From assembly GCA_018268915.1 (NCBI GenBank), contig JAFDVQ010000017.1, positions 124,001-188,000 on the forward strand: a stretch of 64,000 bases of DNA. Direction: 5' to 3'. Below are positions 43,360 through 51,896 of this stretch, piece by piece. This stretch comes from Acidobacteriota bacterium. Its GTDB lineage: Bacteria > Acidobacteriota > Terriglobia > Terriglobales > Acidobacteriaceae. The notes beneath the pieces were generated by a model, which saw only the letters and a list, made by a program, of their open reading frames with translations, searched no databases and was not told the DNA's origin. A program made the position numbers and the translations under genes. Within the stretch, counting starts at the first letter, position 1; every line of letters begins with the position of its first letter.

Positions 43360-43929
43360 ATGTTCAAGACACTTGTCTGCACTATTGCTCTCACGGGATA
43401 TATGGGACTGGGCGCAGTTCCAACCTCTGCCCAGCAGGTCGTGCACGCGCTAACCGGAACCGTGAGCTCGATCAACATCGCGACGAAAACTATCTCTGTT
43501 TTTCAGGACAACGGGACGCAGGGCGAGTTTAGCGATGGGACAAGTTCGAAGCCGCATCTCTCCATCGACAAGAAGGTCGCTCTCGACACCACCGAGGCAG
43601 ACGTTTTCAAGAAGAACGGCGCCTACGTAGTGGTTCTCTACTACGGCGGAGATCAGAATCGGACCGCCGTTGCGCTCAAGAATCTCGGATCGGGGCCGTT
43701 CACCTCCGCGACAGGAACCGTTGTAAAGTTCGACAGCAAACATGCGATCCAGGTAACCGACATTTCTGGAGCTACCCAGAGTTACAAACTCACCCAGGAC
43801 ACAATCGGCGAGGGCTACATGGGAGCGGTCGACGGCTTCAAGTTCCAGGCGCAGAAGGGCGACAAAGTTCGTATCGTTGCGTCGAAGGACGACAGCGGCC
43901 TGACCGCGCTCTTTGTTCGCTTGATGTAG
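43360..43929 (+). CDS. Secreted hypothetical protein
   Basis: A 189-residue protein with a signal peptide (residues 1-24, ending T-S-A-Q). The mature part has two repeated T-G-T-V units (L-T-G-T-V-S-S-I-N and A-T-G-T-V-V-K-F-D), each followed by a beta strand, suggesting a duplicated small beta barrel of the DUF5666/OB type. No active site is visible. A strong terminator follows. Confidence 0.6.
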   Translation: MFKTLVCTIALTGYMGLGAVPTSAQQVVHALTGTVSSINIATKTISVFQDNGTQGEFSDGTSSKPHLSIDKKVALDTTEADVFKKNGAYVVVLYYGGDQNRTAVALKNLGSGPFTSATGTVVKFDSKHAIQVTDISGATQSYKLTQDTIGEGYMGAVDGFKFQAQKGDKVRIVASKDDSGLTALFVRLM

Positions 43930-43962
43930 CTTCCGGCATTCAAGATCCAGGGAATCAAAACG

Positions 43963-43997
43963 AAGGCCGCACCGTCTCGAGAGGTGCGGCCTTTGTA
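43963..43997. terminator. Bidirectional terminator between convergent genes
   Basis: AAGGCCGCACC (43963-43973) pairs perfectly with GGTGCGGCCTT (43983-43993) over a nine-base loop, with A-rich sequence before and TTTGT after. It separates the secreted protein gene from the convergent cytochrome gene and can serve both. Confidence 0.75.
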
Positions 43998-44011
43998 TTC
44001 CTGGCGGTCAG

Positions 44012-46354
44012 CTACATGCCCGCACCCGGAATGTATTTGTATTCGATCTTCGCCGGAGCCTTGATCGGATCGCCCGTCAGATCGTGCGTATGCCACGTTA
44101 CGCTCTCGCTCGCCACCTCTGGGTGCTTCCGAAGAAATATCAGCGCGAACGTGCTTGCAGTCGGATCATCCTTCTGGTCGGCAAACTTCGCTGACTCCGC
44201 CACCGCCTTCTCTTTCTCGCCGAGGCGGCGATAGAGAATCGCAAGCTGGTAGTGCGCGGCTAGGTCGTCCGGATCGATCGCCTGCAGCTTCTCGTATTGC
44301 TCTCTCGCGTGCAGATAGTCGTGCGCCTGGTAATAGCTGAAGCCAAGTTCGCGAAGGCCATCCTTTGCCAGCGGGTACTTCGCCAGCATTGCCTTCAGAT
44401 CATCGATAGCTTCCTGAATCTGCCCTGCATTCCTCTCTACCAGCGCGCGATAGTAGAGAGCCCGTGGATCGCCCGGCAACAATTCGAGAGCCTTTGCCAG
44501 ATGCGGCTTCGCATCGTTGTAGCGCTCCCACACCGTCTCCACCACAGCCATATTGGTGTAGGCGTCGGCATAGTCCGGGCGCATAGTTGCTACCTGCTTG
44601 AAAGCTTCAACAGATTTTTCGTACTGCAGCGCGTCCAGTAGGGCGATGCCGTAGTTGTTCCAACGCATCCAATCGGGATTCTGACCGGGCGCGGGCCCGA
44701 CAGGTGGATTATCGCCCACGTTTAGCGTACGCGTTGTGCTGGCAACTTCAAGCACCGGCTCCGGATAGTGCTTGCCGGCAGGCTGATCCATTGCGTAATC
44801 GATAAAGTGCTGGTCAAACCGCCTATACTTCACGCTCGCCGTGATTGTCACCGGCCCGGAGACCGCTTTAGGCAAGCGGAACCGGTAGCGGATAAGCTGC
44901 GAGCGCCCTGACTGGATCGTGTTGTTGTAGGCCAGCACGCGGTTATGCCAGATCTGGTGCAGGTCGTTCAGTTCGCCCTTCGTATTCACCAGCCGGTTCG
45001 TGAACGAATGCGCAGACGGATCGAGTTCGCCGTCAGGTTTGATAAAACCCGATTCTTCGATCGCCTTGCCCGAGGCATCTTTCACCACAAAGTTGACCCA
45101 TGACTCATAGAAGTCGCGCTGCTCCGGAACATAAGAGTGTCCGATCCCCTTGTTCTGGATCACGACATCCGCGATCAGCGTGTCTTCCGCGGCGAGCGAG
45201 AAATCCTTTGAGCCTAGAGGAGCAATCAGCGAGGTCTTCGCAGTTTCGTCATCCTTTGCCGCCGCCGTCTCCTTCTCAAGTGCAAAGATGTCGACGTTCA
45301 ACACGCCTTTGCCGTCGATTCCATTCTTGAGAAAGTCAGCGAGCTTCTTTGCCTGCTCATCGAACTTGTAATAGGCCGCATTGAGGCTATTGCCGCCGAG
45401 CCAGCGATGCGAGACAAGCGTGCCATCCTTAGCTCCCGCATCCTTCGCGCCGTCCGCCATCTGCTCTCGAGCCATGTGGCAAGTCTGACAGTTGGAGACC
45501 GCATCCTTGCGGTAGAAGGGAAGTGGCGACTGCTTGGTAAAACTTGCCCCCTGCCACTCGTCATACACAGTGAACGCGCGGAGGAATTTGTAATCGTCAA
45601 GTTCACGAGGAATCGTGGCCTTGTGGCATGCGGCGCAAAATTCCGAAGATTTGAGAAGCGGGCGCATCACCGCCTGCTTGTGACGATCGAGATGTCCCAG
45701 AATCTCAGAGTCTGAAACTGGCCGCGTCACCGGAGCGCCCTTTTCATCCACCAGCACCGTCGGCGTGCTCATAACGTAGCTGCCGGTTCCAGTCGTGTCT
45801 GTGGACTGAATTGAGTGGCATACCGCGCAAGAGATTCCCTCGTCCTCAAACGGCCGCTTCTTCGGCATGCCCTGCGATAGGTCTCCGGAGAAGAGTGCAA
45901 TCGGGTTGTGGCATCCTTCGCAGTGCCGCGAAAACTGAACGCCCTTCTCATCGATCAGCATGTTCACATTTTTCAGGTACCAAGGCTGCCGGAAGCTATT
46001 CGAGTGAACGGACTGCCTCCACTGGTGGTAGGCCTCCTGGTGGCAGTGGCCGCAATACTCAGCCGTGGGAACCGTTCGCGGATTGACGAACTGCCCGTTC
46101 GCCGTCATCGCGTTCGAGGGCAGAAAGGGATGCTCCTTGCCGAAGGCGAAGTTATATCGGCTTGTCACCGATTCATGAAACTGAGAGGTCGGCCCGGATA
46201 CCCGGATGCTGGCCGTGTAGGCAGCGGGAGGCGCGTCAGTCGTCGTCGCTGGCGGAACCGGATCGGAAGATGCGCGGACAACGTAGCTGGCCGTCAGCGG
46301 AAGGACCACCAGGCAACTCATGGCAGCCAAACGGCTCGGCGAGAATTTTGACAT
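44012..46354 (-). CDS. Pentaheme c-type cytochrome with TPR domain
   Basis: A 780-residue exported protein with a signal (residues 1-29). Five C-x-x-C-H haem motifs stand at 101-105, 145-149, 176-180, 240-244 and 289-293, a spacing like the cytochrome c554/multihaem family. The middle (about 390-560) is beta-rich. The last 200 residues are tetratricopeptide repeats (A-D-A-Y-T-N-M-A, P-R-A-L-Y-Y-R-A-L, L-A-A-H-Y-Q-L-A-I-L-Y). It should transfer electrons outside the cytoplasm and bind protein partners. It is divergent from the nuo operon across a 331-base spacer, so a respiratory role is plausible; its donor and acceptor are unknown. Confidence 0.85.
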   Translation of the reverse strand: MSKFSPSRLAAMSCLVVLPLTASYVVRASSDPVPPATTTDAPPAAYTASIRVSGPTSQFHESVTSRYNFAFGKEHPFLPSNAMTANGQFVNPRTVPTAEYCGHCHQEAYHQWRQSVHSNSFRQPWYLKNVNMLIDEKGVQFSRHCEGCHNPIALFSGDLSQGMPKKRPFEDEGISCAVCHSIQSTDTTGTGSYVMSTPTVLVDEKGAPVTRPVSDSEILGHLDRHKQAVMRPLLKSSEFCAACHKATIPRELDDYKFLRAFTVYDEWQGASFTKQSPLPFYRKDAVSNCQTCHMAREQMADGAKDAGAKDGTLVSHRWLGGNSLNAAYYKFDEQAKKLADFLKNGIDGKGVLNVDIFALEKETAAAKDDETAKTSLIAPLGSKDFSLAAEDTLIADVVIQNKGIGHSYVPEQRDFYESWVNFVVKDASGKAIEESGFIKPDGELDPSAHSFTNRLVNTKGELNDLHQIWHNRVLAYNNTIQSGRSQLIRYRFRLPKAVSGPVTITASVKYRRFDQHFIDYAMDQPAGKHYPEPVLEVASTTRTLNVGDNPPVGPAPGQNPDWMRWNNYGIALLDALQYEKSVEAFKQVATMRPDYADAYTNMAVVETVWERYNDAKPHLAKALELLPGDPRALYYRALVERNAGQIQEAIDDLKAMLAKYPLAKDGLRELGFSYYQAHDYLHAREQYEKLQAIDPDDLAAHYQLAILYRRLGEKEKAVAESAKFADQKDDPTASTFALIFLRKHPEVASESVTWHTHDLTGDPIKAPAKIEYKYIPGAGM

Positions 46355-46685
46355 CTCTAGACGTGCTCCCTGAAACAGCTTTGACTTGCCACTTTGACGC
46401 CCGAATTTCCCAGAAGGAAAGACAGCTTGGAGGACATTAAAACGGTATCAAAGGAAACGCTGTATGGTCCCCATCGAAAGGTGGAGACGTTCAGCCAATC
46501 AAACGACCAATCTTCCAAAACTGATCACTGACCACTGATCCCTGAACCCTTTACTCAGCAAGCGGTTCATAGAGTGGGATAAACGGCACGAAATCGGGTC
46601 TAGACGGTAGCTGCGCTGCGATTCTGCTTTAGCCAAATCTAGGCTCAAACTGTTAACTTTATTAGGAAAGACCTCTCGCTCGCAG
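46355..46685. other. Divergent spacer between cytochrome and nuo operon
   Basis: This spacer should carry both promoters; I cannot fix a -35/-10 pair. It contains a degenerate heptanucleotide repeat at 46520-46549 and no gene. Confidence 0.4.
46520..46549. repeat. Heptanucleotide repeat (ACTGAYC)
   Basis: About four successive 7-base units read ACTGATC, ACTGACC, ACTGATC and CCTGAAC. The same heptamer family recurs before nuoI at 49737-49769. Confidence 0.55.
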
Positions 46686-47057
46686 ATGGCCTCAAGTCCA
46701 TACTTTTCACTAGCAGTTCTATTCGTTGTGGCGCTCGGGTTCGGGCTCGCTCCTCTGGGGCTGGCCTGGCTGTGGCAGAAGGTGTTTTCGCCCGCCAAGC
46801 CCAACGAAATCAAGAACGCTATCTACGAATGCGGTCTTGAGTCCCGAGGCGACGCGTGGGTTCAATTCCGCTCGGCCTACTACCTATACGCAATCATTTT
46901 TCTCATCTTTGACGTAGAAGCAATTTTCCTGCTGCCCTTCGCGGTGGCATTCACAGGTTTGGGTGCGGCAGCATGTGTGTCGATGCTCGTTTTTGTGCTG
47001 TTGCTGATTGAAGGCCTCGCCTGGGCCTGGGCAAAAGGCGTACTGACGTGGGCATAA
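46686..47057 (+). CDS. nuoA: NuoA, complex I membrane subunit
   Basis: A 123-residue protein with three membrane helices. Y-E-C-G-L-E-S and F-R-S-A-Y-Y-L-Y-A-I-I-F-L-I-F-D-V-E-A-I-F-L are the NuoA hallmarks; the Cys-containing loop sits near the quinone site. First gene of the nuo operon. Length is normal (E. coli 147). Confidence 0.93.
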   Translation: MASSPYFSLAVLFVVALGFGLAPLGLAWLWQKVFSPAKPNEIKNAIYECGLESRGDAWVQFRSAYYLYAIIFLIFDVEAIFLLPFAVAFTGLGAAACVSMLVFVLLLIEGLAWAWAKGVLTWA

Positions 47058-47081
47058 GGCCGCCAGCAGCGGTCAAGATGT

Positions 47082-47162
47082 CAGTTTCCAGTTTCGAGTC
47101 ATCAGCCTGCGACTGGTCCGTGCGACAACTGGAAGCTGGCAACTGGTAGCTGAAAACTGGAG
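47082..47162. repeat. Heptad repeats with inverted arms between nuoA and nuoB
   Basis: CAGTTTC appears twice in a row (47082-47095). Then AACTGGA, AGCTGGC, AACTGGT, AGCTGAA and AACTGGA run in step from 47127 to about 47161. The first block is an inverted form of the second (CCAGTTT against AAACTGG), so the transcript could fold. Confidence 0.5.
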
Positions 47163-47172
47163 CAAAGCGACA

Positions 47173-47787
47173 ATGGCAGTTGACGAAAAGCTGAAGATCG
47201 AACTCGGCAAGCAGGGCGTCATGGTGACGACCATCCAGGAGCTGTACAACTGGGGCCGCCGCAGCTCGATCTGGCCCATGCAATTCGGCCTTGCTTGTTG
47301 CGCTATCGAGATGATCGCCACAACAATGGCGCGCTACGACCTCGCTCGCTTCGGCTCAGAGGTGTTTCGTCCTTCGCCGCGGCAGGCCGACCTGATGATC
47401 ATCTCCGGAACCGTGACCAAAAAAATGGCGCCTCAGGTTGTTCGCCTCTACAACCAGATGGCCGAACCGCGCTACGTCATCGCGATGGGAGCCTGCGCAA
47501 TCTCCGGCGGACCGTTCAAGCAGGGATATAACGTCCTCAAGGGAATCGATCGCTACATCCCGGTCGATGTGCACATCCCCGGATGCCCGCCCCGGCCTGA
47601 AGCTCTGATCCAGGCCTTCATGACATTGCAGAAGAAAATCGATGAGCAGCACCTCACCGGAGAAGACCGTCCGCGCCATTTGGACGAACAGGCCCCCGGT
47701 GAATTTAACGTCCCCGAGTTCGGCGAGCACGATCTAGAACCGCCAAGCAATCCAGGCACGTGGACCGTCCCAAAGATCATTCAATAG
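47173..47787 (+). CDS. nuoB: NuoB, N2 iron-sulfur subunit
   Basis: A 204-residue subunit that holds cluster N2. The ligands are visible: the tandem Cys of L-A-C-C-A-I-E-M, the Cys in G-A-C-A-I-S-G-G and the Cys in V-H-I-P-G-C-P-P-R-P-E. The C-terminal 40 residues beyond the P-x-A-L-I-Q helix are an extension. It reaches quinone through NuoD. It follows nuoA after 115 bases that carry heptad repeats. Confidence 0.95.
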   Translation: MAVDEKLKIELGKQGVMVTTIQELYNWGRRSSIWPMQFGLACCAIEMIATTMARYDLARFGSEVFRPSPRQADLMIISGTVTKKMAPQVVRLYNQMAEPRYVIAMGACAISGGPFKQGYNVLKGIDRYIPVDVHIPGCPPRPEALIQAFMTLQKKIDEQHLTGEDRPRHLDEQAPGEFNVPEFGEHDLEPPSNPGTWTVPKIIQ

Positions 47788-47871
47788 TCAGAAGTGAAAA
47801 GAAGTCAGCGAGCACCGAACGTCAGCAACTCGAGAAAGCAGAAAGCAAGCAGCTGGTAGCCAGGAGCGGAA

Positions 47872-48543
47872 TTGAAGAGCGTTGAGGAAATCAAGGCGGC
47901 GATAGAGGCTGCGGTACCCGGAGCGGTGGTCAAGGTCATCCTGAACCCCGCGCCGAATGCCCAGCACTCGCTGCTCATCGACGCACCGCACGCCGTTGCC
48001 GTGGCAGAGTTTCTGCGCGATGACGACGAGCTCGCTCTTGATTTCCTTTCTAACGTCACCGGAGTCGACTTCCTCGACAAAGAGATCGCAGAAAAAGTTA
48101 AAGTGACGCGTCAAGTGCCCAAAGAAGTCGACGGTGTGCAGCAGATGGTCGACGAAACCGTCGAAGAGACTCGCAAACGTGTAGAGCCCGGATACCTCGA
48201 AGCTGTCTACCACCTCTTCTCAGTTTCGAAGAAGCACGGGCCGGTCATCATCCGAATGCGCACCGCGAACCGCACTGATCTGGTAGAACTTCCATCGCTG
48301 ACTCCCATCTGGCGCTCCGCCGAGTTTCAGGAGCGCGAAGTTTTCGATCTCTTCGGCATCGTCTTCACCGGCCATCCCGACCTGCGCCGCATTCTGATGT
48401 GGGACGAGTTCAAGGATCACCCGATGCGTCGCGACTACGTTGAGCCCGACGACTACGAGTACGAGCCCACAGCACATGACGACGTGCTGAAGCGCGCTCA
48501 GGCACATAAGGCAAAAGTCTCCGCCGGAGAGGTGAGTCAATGA
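47872..48543 (+). CDS. nuoC: NuoC, 30-kDa peripheral subunit
   Basis: A 223-residue subunit starting at TTG 47872, supported by AGGAG a few bases ahead. The family motif is present as W-R-S-A-E-F-Q-E-R-E-V-F-D-L-F-G-I and D-H-P-M-R-R-D-Y. An acidic insert (about 80-105, K-E-V-D-G-V-Q-Q-M-V-D-E) lengthens the N-terminal half. C and D are separate genes here, unlike the fused form of E. coli. The stop overlaps nuoD (ATGA). Confidence 0.93.
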   Translation: MKSVEEIKAAIEAAVPGAVVKVILNPAPNAQHSLLIDAPHAVAVAEFLRDDDELALDFLSNVTGVDFLDKEIAEKVKVTRQVPKEVDGVQQMVDETVEETRKRVEPGYLEAVYHLFSVSKKHGPVIIRMRTANRTDLVELPSLTPIWRSAEFQEREVFDLFGIVFTGHPDLRRILMWDEFKDHPMRRDYVEPDDYEYEPTAHDDVLKRAQAHKAKVSAGEVSQ

Positions 48544-49712
48544 GCCCTTCCGGCATCAAGACCGAAAAACTCGCAGGTTGGAATCGTCCGCCGGTCATCG
48601 AGTCCGATGGCGAAGGCGAACTCCTCGAAGTCGCGATGGGCCCGCACCACCCCTCGACACACGGCGTCTTCCGCATGGATGTGGTGCTCGACGGCGAACG
48701 CGTCATCAAGCTTAAGCCCGTCTTCGGCTACCTGCATCGCAATCACGAGCAGCTCGGCGAGAGGCAGTCGTATCTGGCGTCGATGCCGTATACCGATCGC
48801 CTCGACTACTTCTGCTCGCTCACGAACAACTGGGCGTATGCGCTCGCAGTCGAAAAGCTCGTCGGCCAGGAAGTGCCCGAGCGCGCCGAGTATCTGCGCG
48901 TCATCCTCGCCGAACTCACGCGCATTCAGAATCACGCTTCAACCATCGGCTTTCTCCTTCAGGAAATGGGCGCCAGCGGAACTCCGCTGATGTACGCCTT
49001 CCGCGAGCGCGAGAAGATTCTCGATCTCTTCGAGAGCCTCACCGGTTCGCGCATGATGTGCAACTACATGCGCTTCGGCGGCTGCCGCGTTGACGCTTCG
49101 CCTGCATGGCTTGAGGCCACGCGCAAAGTCGTTGCCGGCCTGCCCGCATTCGTCGATGAGTTCGAGCGCTTTCTGATGACGAACGAGATCCTGATGGCGC
49201 GCTGCCAGGGCATCGGCGTTCTCAAGCCCGATCTAGCCGTCAATGCCGGAATCAGCGGACCGATGCTTCGCGCGACTGGCGTGAACTACGACATCCGCAA
49301 GGTCGACCACTACGGCATCTACGATCGCTTCAAGTTCCGCGTGCCTCTCGGCGACCACGGCGACATCTACGACCGCTACATGGTTCGCATGCTCGAGATG
49401 CGCGAGTCGATCTTGATCCTCAATCAAGCCCTCAAAGATTTGCCCGCTGGCCCCGTGATGGACCCCAAGGCGAAGATTCGCAATTTCCGCCCCAAGGCAG
49501 GCGAGTCATACGGACGCATTGAAGCGCCGAAAGGCGAACTTGGTTTTTACCTGATCAGCGACGGCGGTCCGAACCCCTATCGTTATCGCGTTCGGCCGCC
49601 GAGCTTCATTAACCTCACGGTTCTGGAAGATATGTGCCTCGGCTCAAACGTGGCCGACGTAGTTTTGATTTTTGGAAGTGTAGATATCGTGCTCGGAGAA
49701 GTGGATCGATAA
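48540..49712 (+). CDS. nuoD: NuoD, 49-kDa quinone-site subunit
   Basis: A 390-residue subunit of the [NiFe]-hydrogenase-derived fold. It begins M-G-P-H-H-P-S-T-H-G-V-F-R (residues 37-49), whose His residue borders the quinone pocket, and ends with V-D-I-V-L-G-E-V-D-R, the normal C-terminus. The cysteines of hydrogenase are absent, as expected. A 73-base gap with heptad repeats separates it from nuoI; nuoE, nuoF and nuoG are not there. Confidence 0.95.
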   Translation: MSPSGIKTEKLAGWNRPPVIESDGEGELLEVAMGPHHPSTHGVFRMDVVLDGERVIKLKPVFGYLHRNHEQLGERQSYLASMPYTDRLDYFCSLTNNWAYALAVEKLVGQEVPERAEYLRVILAELTRIQNHASTIGFLLQEMGASGTPLMYAFREREKILDLFESLTGSRMMCNYMRFGGCRVDASPAWLEATRKVVAGLPAFVDEFERFLMTNEILMARCQGIGVLKPDLAVNAGISGPMLRATGVNYDIRKVDHYGIYDRFKFRVPLGDHGDIYDRYMVRMLEMRESILILNQALKDLPAGPVMDPKAKIRNFRPKAGESYGRIEAPKGELGFYLISDGGPNPYRYRVRPPSFINLTVLEDMCLGSNVADVVLIFGSVDIVLGEVDR

Positions 49713-49736
49713 CAGTGATCAGCGTTCAGCACTTGT

Positions 49737-49769
49737 TTTCTGACCACTGACCTCTGAGCACTGACCACT
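49737..49769. repeat. Heptanucleotide repeat (CTGACCA) before nuoI
   Basis: Units CTGACCA, CTGACCT, CTGAGCA and CTGACCA follow in step. They lie between the nuoD stop and the AGGAG of nuoI and share the unit of the repeat at 46520-46549. Confidence 0.6.
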
Positions 49770-49785
49770 GTTTAGGAGCTTTGCA

Positions 49786-50619
49786 TTGCTGGGTGATGGA
49801 ATTCTGAAGGGACTGGCCGAGACGGCGAAGAATTTCGCCGGAAGCTTCGTCTCGAAAGAACGAATGACGACCGTCGAATATCCGGAAGAGCGCCTGCCTC
49901 TGCCGGAAGCCGCGCGAAACTTTCCGTTCCTCGTCTACGACGGCGACGACTGGGAGAAGGGCCTTCGCTGCGTCGCATGTCAGATCTGCGAAAAAGAGTG
50001 CCCGCCCAAGTGCATCTACATCGAGAAGAGCAAAGACAAAAAGCCTGACTACGTCGGCAAGCCGCAGATCTATCCCGCAAAGTTCGACATCGATATCTCG
50101 GTCTGCATGAGCTGCCAGATCTGCGTCGAGGTCTGTCCCTTCGAAGCAATCAAGATGAACACCGAGTTTGAGCTCGCCACCGACGATCGATTCGGCGGCC
50201 TCCTCCTCGATCGCAAAGAGCTCGCTCGATCCAACGAGTACTACCACCAGATTCATCCCACCGAGGCCAGCGAAGTCGACGCGCGCCTCGCCGAAGAAAA
50301 AGCCAAAGTCGAAGCCAAAGCCAAGGCCGCCGCTGAGGCCGCTGCCGCCAAAGCAGCAGCACCGCCGGCCGCGGCTGCTCCCGCAACCCCAATTGCCAAA
50401 CCTGCCGCACCGGTTGAAGCCAGGCCCGCTACAGCGGCAAAAGCTGCCGAAGTCGCAAAGGCTCCAGCCGCGGCAACTGCACCCGTAGCTCCGAAGCCCG
50501 TGCCAGGGACAGGAAGCGACGGCGCAGCGTCCATGACCCCCGAAGACAAAAAAGCCGCCGAAACTCCCGCGAAAACGAATGAAGGAGAGCCGAAAGCCCA
50601 AGGAGAGCCAAAAGAATGA
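49786..50619 (+). CDS. nuoI: NuoI, 2x[4Fe-4S] subunit with Ala/Pro/Lys tail
   Basis: A 277-residue protein starting at TTG 49786 with TAGGAG upstream. Two ferredoxin motifs, C62-V-A-C-Q-I-C-E-K-E-C-P and C107-M-S-C-Q-I-C-V-E-V-C-P, bind clusters N6a and N6b. The canonical part ends near residue 168. About 110 residues follow that are almost only Ala, Lys, Pro and Glu, like a flexible linker; most NuoI proteins lack this. In the order here nuoI precedes nuoH, the reverse of E. coli. Its stop overlaps the nuoH ATG (ATGA). Confidence 0.92.
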   Translation: MLGDGILKGLAETAKNFAGSFVSKERMTTVEYPEERLPLPEAARNFPFLVYDGDDWEKGLRCVACQICEKECPPKCIYIEKSKDKKPDYVGKPQIYPAKFDIDISVCMSCQICVEVCPFEAIKMNTEFELATDDRFGGLLLDRKELARSNEYYHQIHPTEASEVDARLAEEKAKVEAKAKAAAEAAAAKAAAPPAAAAPATPIAKPAAPVEARPATAAKAAEVAKAPAAATAPVAPKPVPGTGSDGAASMTPEDKKAAETPAKTNEGEPKAQGEPKE

Positions 50620-51791
50620 CAGAAAGGCTCGACCAGATCTTTGTCGTACTGAAGCATTGGTTGCTTGGTTATCTCCCCGAGAGCTGGCAGACGCCAGTCG
50701 GCGTCGTCATTAGCGTCGTCTGCATCATCGGCCTGTATCCCGCGCTCTTCGCCATCACTACGGTGCTCGAGCGCAAAGGCGTCGGCCGCATGCAGAATCG
50801 CCTCGGCCCAAACCGCGTTGGACCTTACGGCATCCTTCAGCCCATGGCCGACGGCATCAAGTCGCTGACCAAGGAAGACATCGTTCCCACCAGCGCTGAC
50901 GCAGTCGTCCACTTCCTCGCGCCGGTGATCCTCGTAGTCACCGTCTTCATGGGTTTCGCCGTGCTCCCAATGGGCCGCAATATGGTCCTCGTCGACATGG
51001 ACGCAGGTCTGCTCTTCTACTTCGCCATGGGCGCATCAACCGAGCTGTCCGTCTTCATGGCCGGATGGTCGAGCCGAAACAAGTACTCACTCCTCGGCGC
51101 AATGCGCGCGGTCGCGCAGATGATCAGCTACGAGGTCGCGCTGCTCCTCTCCAGCGTTGTCATCGTGATGATGACCGGCTCGCTCTCGCTCGTGAAGATT
51201 GTCGAAGCGCAGAATCACTACTCCTACGGCTTCCCCCACTGGTTCATCTTCACGCCCTGGGGACTCGCCGCTTTCATCATGTACGCCATCGCTGGGACCG
51301 CCGAGACGAATCGCTCGCCTTTCGATCTTCCCGAAGGCGAGTCCGAACTCGTCGCCGGATATCACACCGAATATTCCGGCTTCAAATTCGCGCTCTTCTT
51401 CCTCGGCGAGTACGTCGCCATGTTCTCCATCTCCGGCCTCGGCTCCACGCTCTTCCTCGGCGGATGGATGGCGCCGTTTTCCGGACTGCAGTTCATCCCA
51501 TCGTGGATCTGGTTCTTCGGCAAGCTCTTCGTTTCAATGTGTGTCTTTATCTGGCTGCGCGGAACGCTGCCTCGCCTGCGTCAGGACCAGCTGATGAATT
51601 TCGCATGGAAATTCGTTCTGCCCATGTGCCTGCTCAACCTCTTCGTCGCAGGCCTCTGGCGATTCATGGGAGAAGGCTGGCTGCGCTGGTTGGTCTGCTC
51701 AGCGATCCTCATCCTCGCCTACGTCAGCCTCGGCCGCGAAGGCATGCGCCGTCAGAAATTCGGCCCCAGGAGCTACCGCTATGCAGAGTAG
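50616..51791 (+). CDS. nuoH: NuoH, complex I membrane anchor subunit
   Basis: A 391-residue protein of about eight to nine helices. E-R-K-G-V-G-R-M-Q-N-R-L-G-P-N-R-V-G-P-Y-G and A-E-T-N-R-S-P-F-D-L-P-E-G-E-S-E-L-V-A-G are the quinone-chamber motifs. It is longer than E. coli NuoH (325), mostly through the C-terminus, which ends in a basic stretch. It forms the base of the quinone site and one presumed proton path. Confidence 0.94.
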   Translation: MTERLDQIFVVLKHWLLGYLPESWQTPVGVVISVVCIIGLYPALFAITTVLERKGVGRMQNRLGPNRVGPYGILQPMADGIKSLTKEDIVPTSADAVVHFLAPVILVVTVFMGFAVLPMGRNMVLVDMDAGLLFYFAMGASTELSVFMAGWSSRNKYSLLGAMRAVAQMISYEVALLLSSVVIVMMTGSLSLVKIVEAQNHYSYGFPHWFIFTPWGLAAFIMYAIAGTAETNRSPFDLPEGESELVAGYHTEYSGFKFALFFLGEYVAMFSISGLGSTLFLGGWMAPFSGLQFIPSWIWFFGKLFVSMCVFIWLRGTLPRLRQDQLMNFAWKFVLPMCLLNLFVAGLWRFMGEGWLRWLVCSAILILAYVSLGREGMRRQKFGPRSYRYAE

Positions 51792-51831
51792 GGCCGGTAT
51801 GTTCGGGGATTGTTTCAACAGCTCAAGAGTG

Positions 51832-51866
51832 CGGGTGCCCCAGGTTTCGATTCTGAAACCTGGGAA
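51832..51866. repeat. Hairpin repeat copy A (nuoH-nuoJ gap)
   Basis: GCGGGTG leads into CCCAGGTTTC (51839-51848), loop GATTCT, and GAAACCTGGG (51855-51864): a perfect ten-base stem. The same layout (GGGTGCC, ten-base arm, short loop, complementary arm, GAA) recurs at 52402-52440 and 61250-61283, although the arm sequences differ. Confidence 0.7.
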
Positions 51867-51896
51867 GACCATGAATCAGCAAGAAAGGAGCCGGCC

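Noticed and set aside
49726..50601. Minus-strand Gly/Cys-rich open frame of 291 codons
   Set aside because: It is the complement of nuoI and its Ala/Lys/Pro tail; the low-complexity product is an artefact of GC-rich codons.
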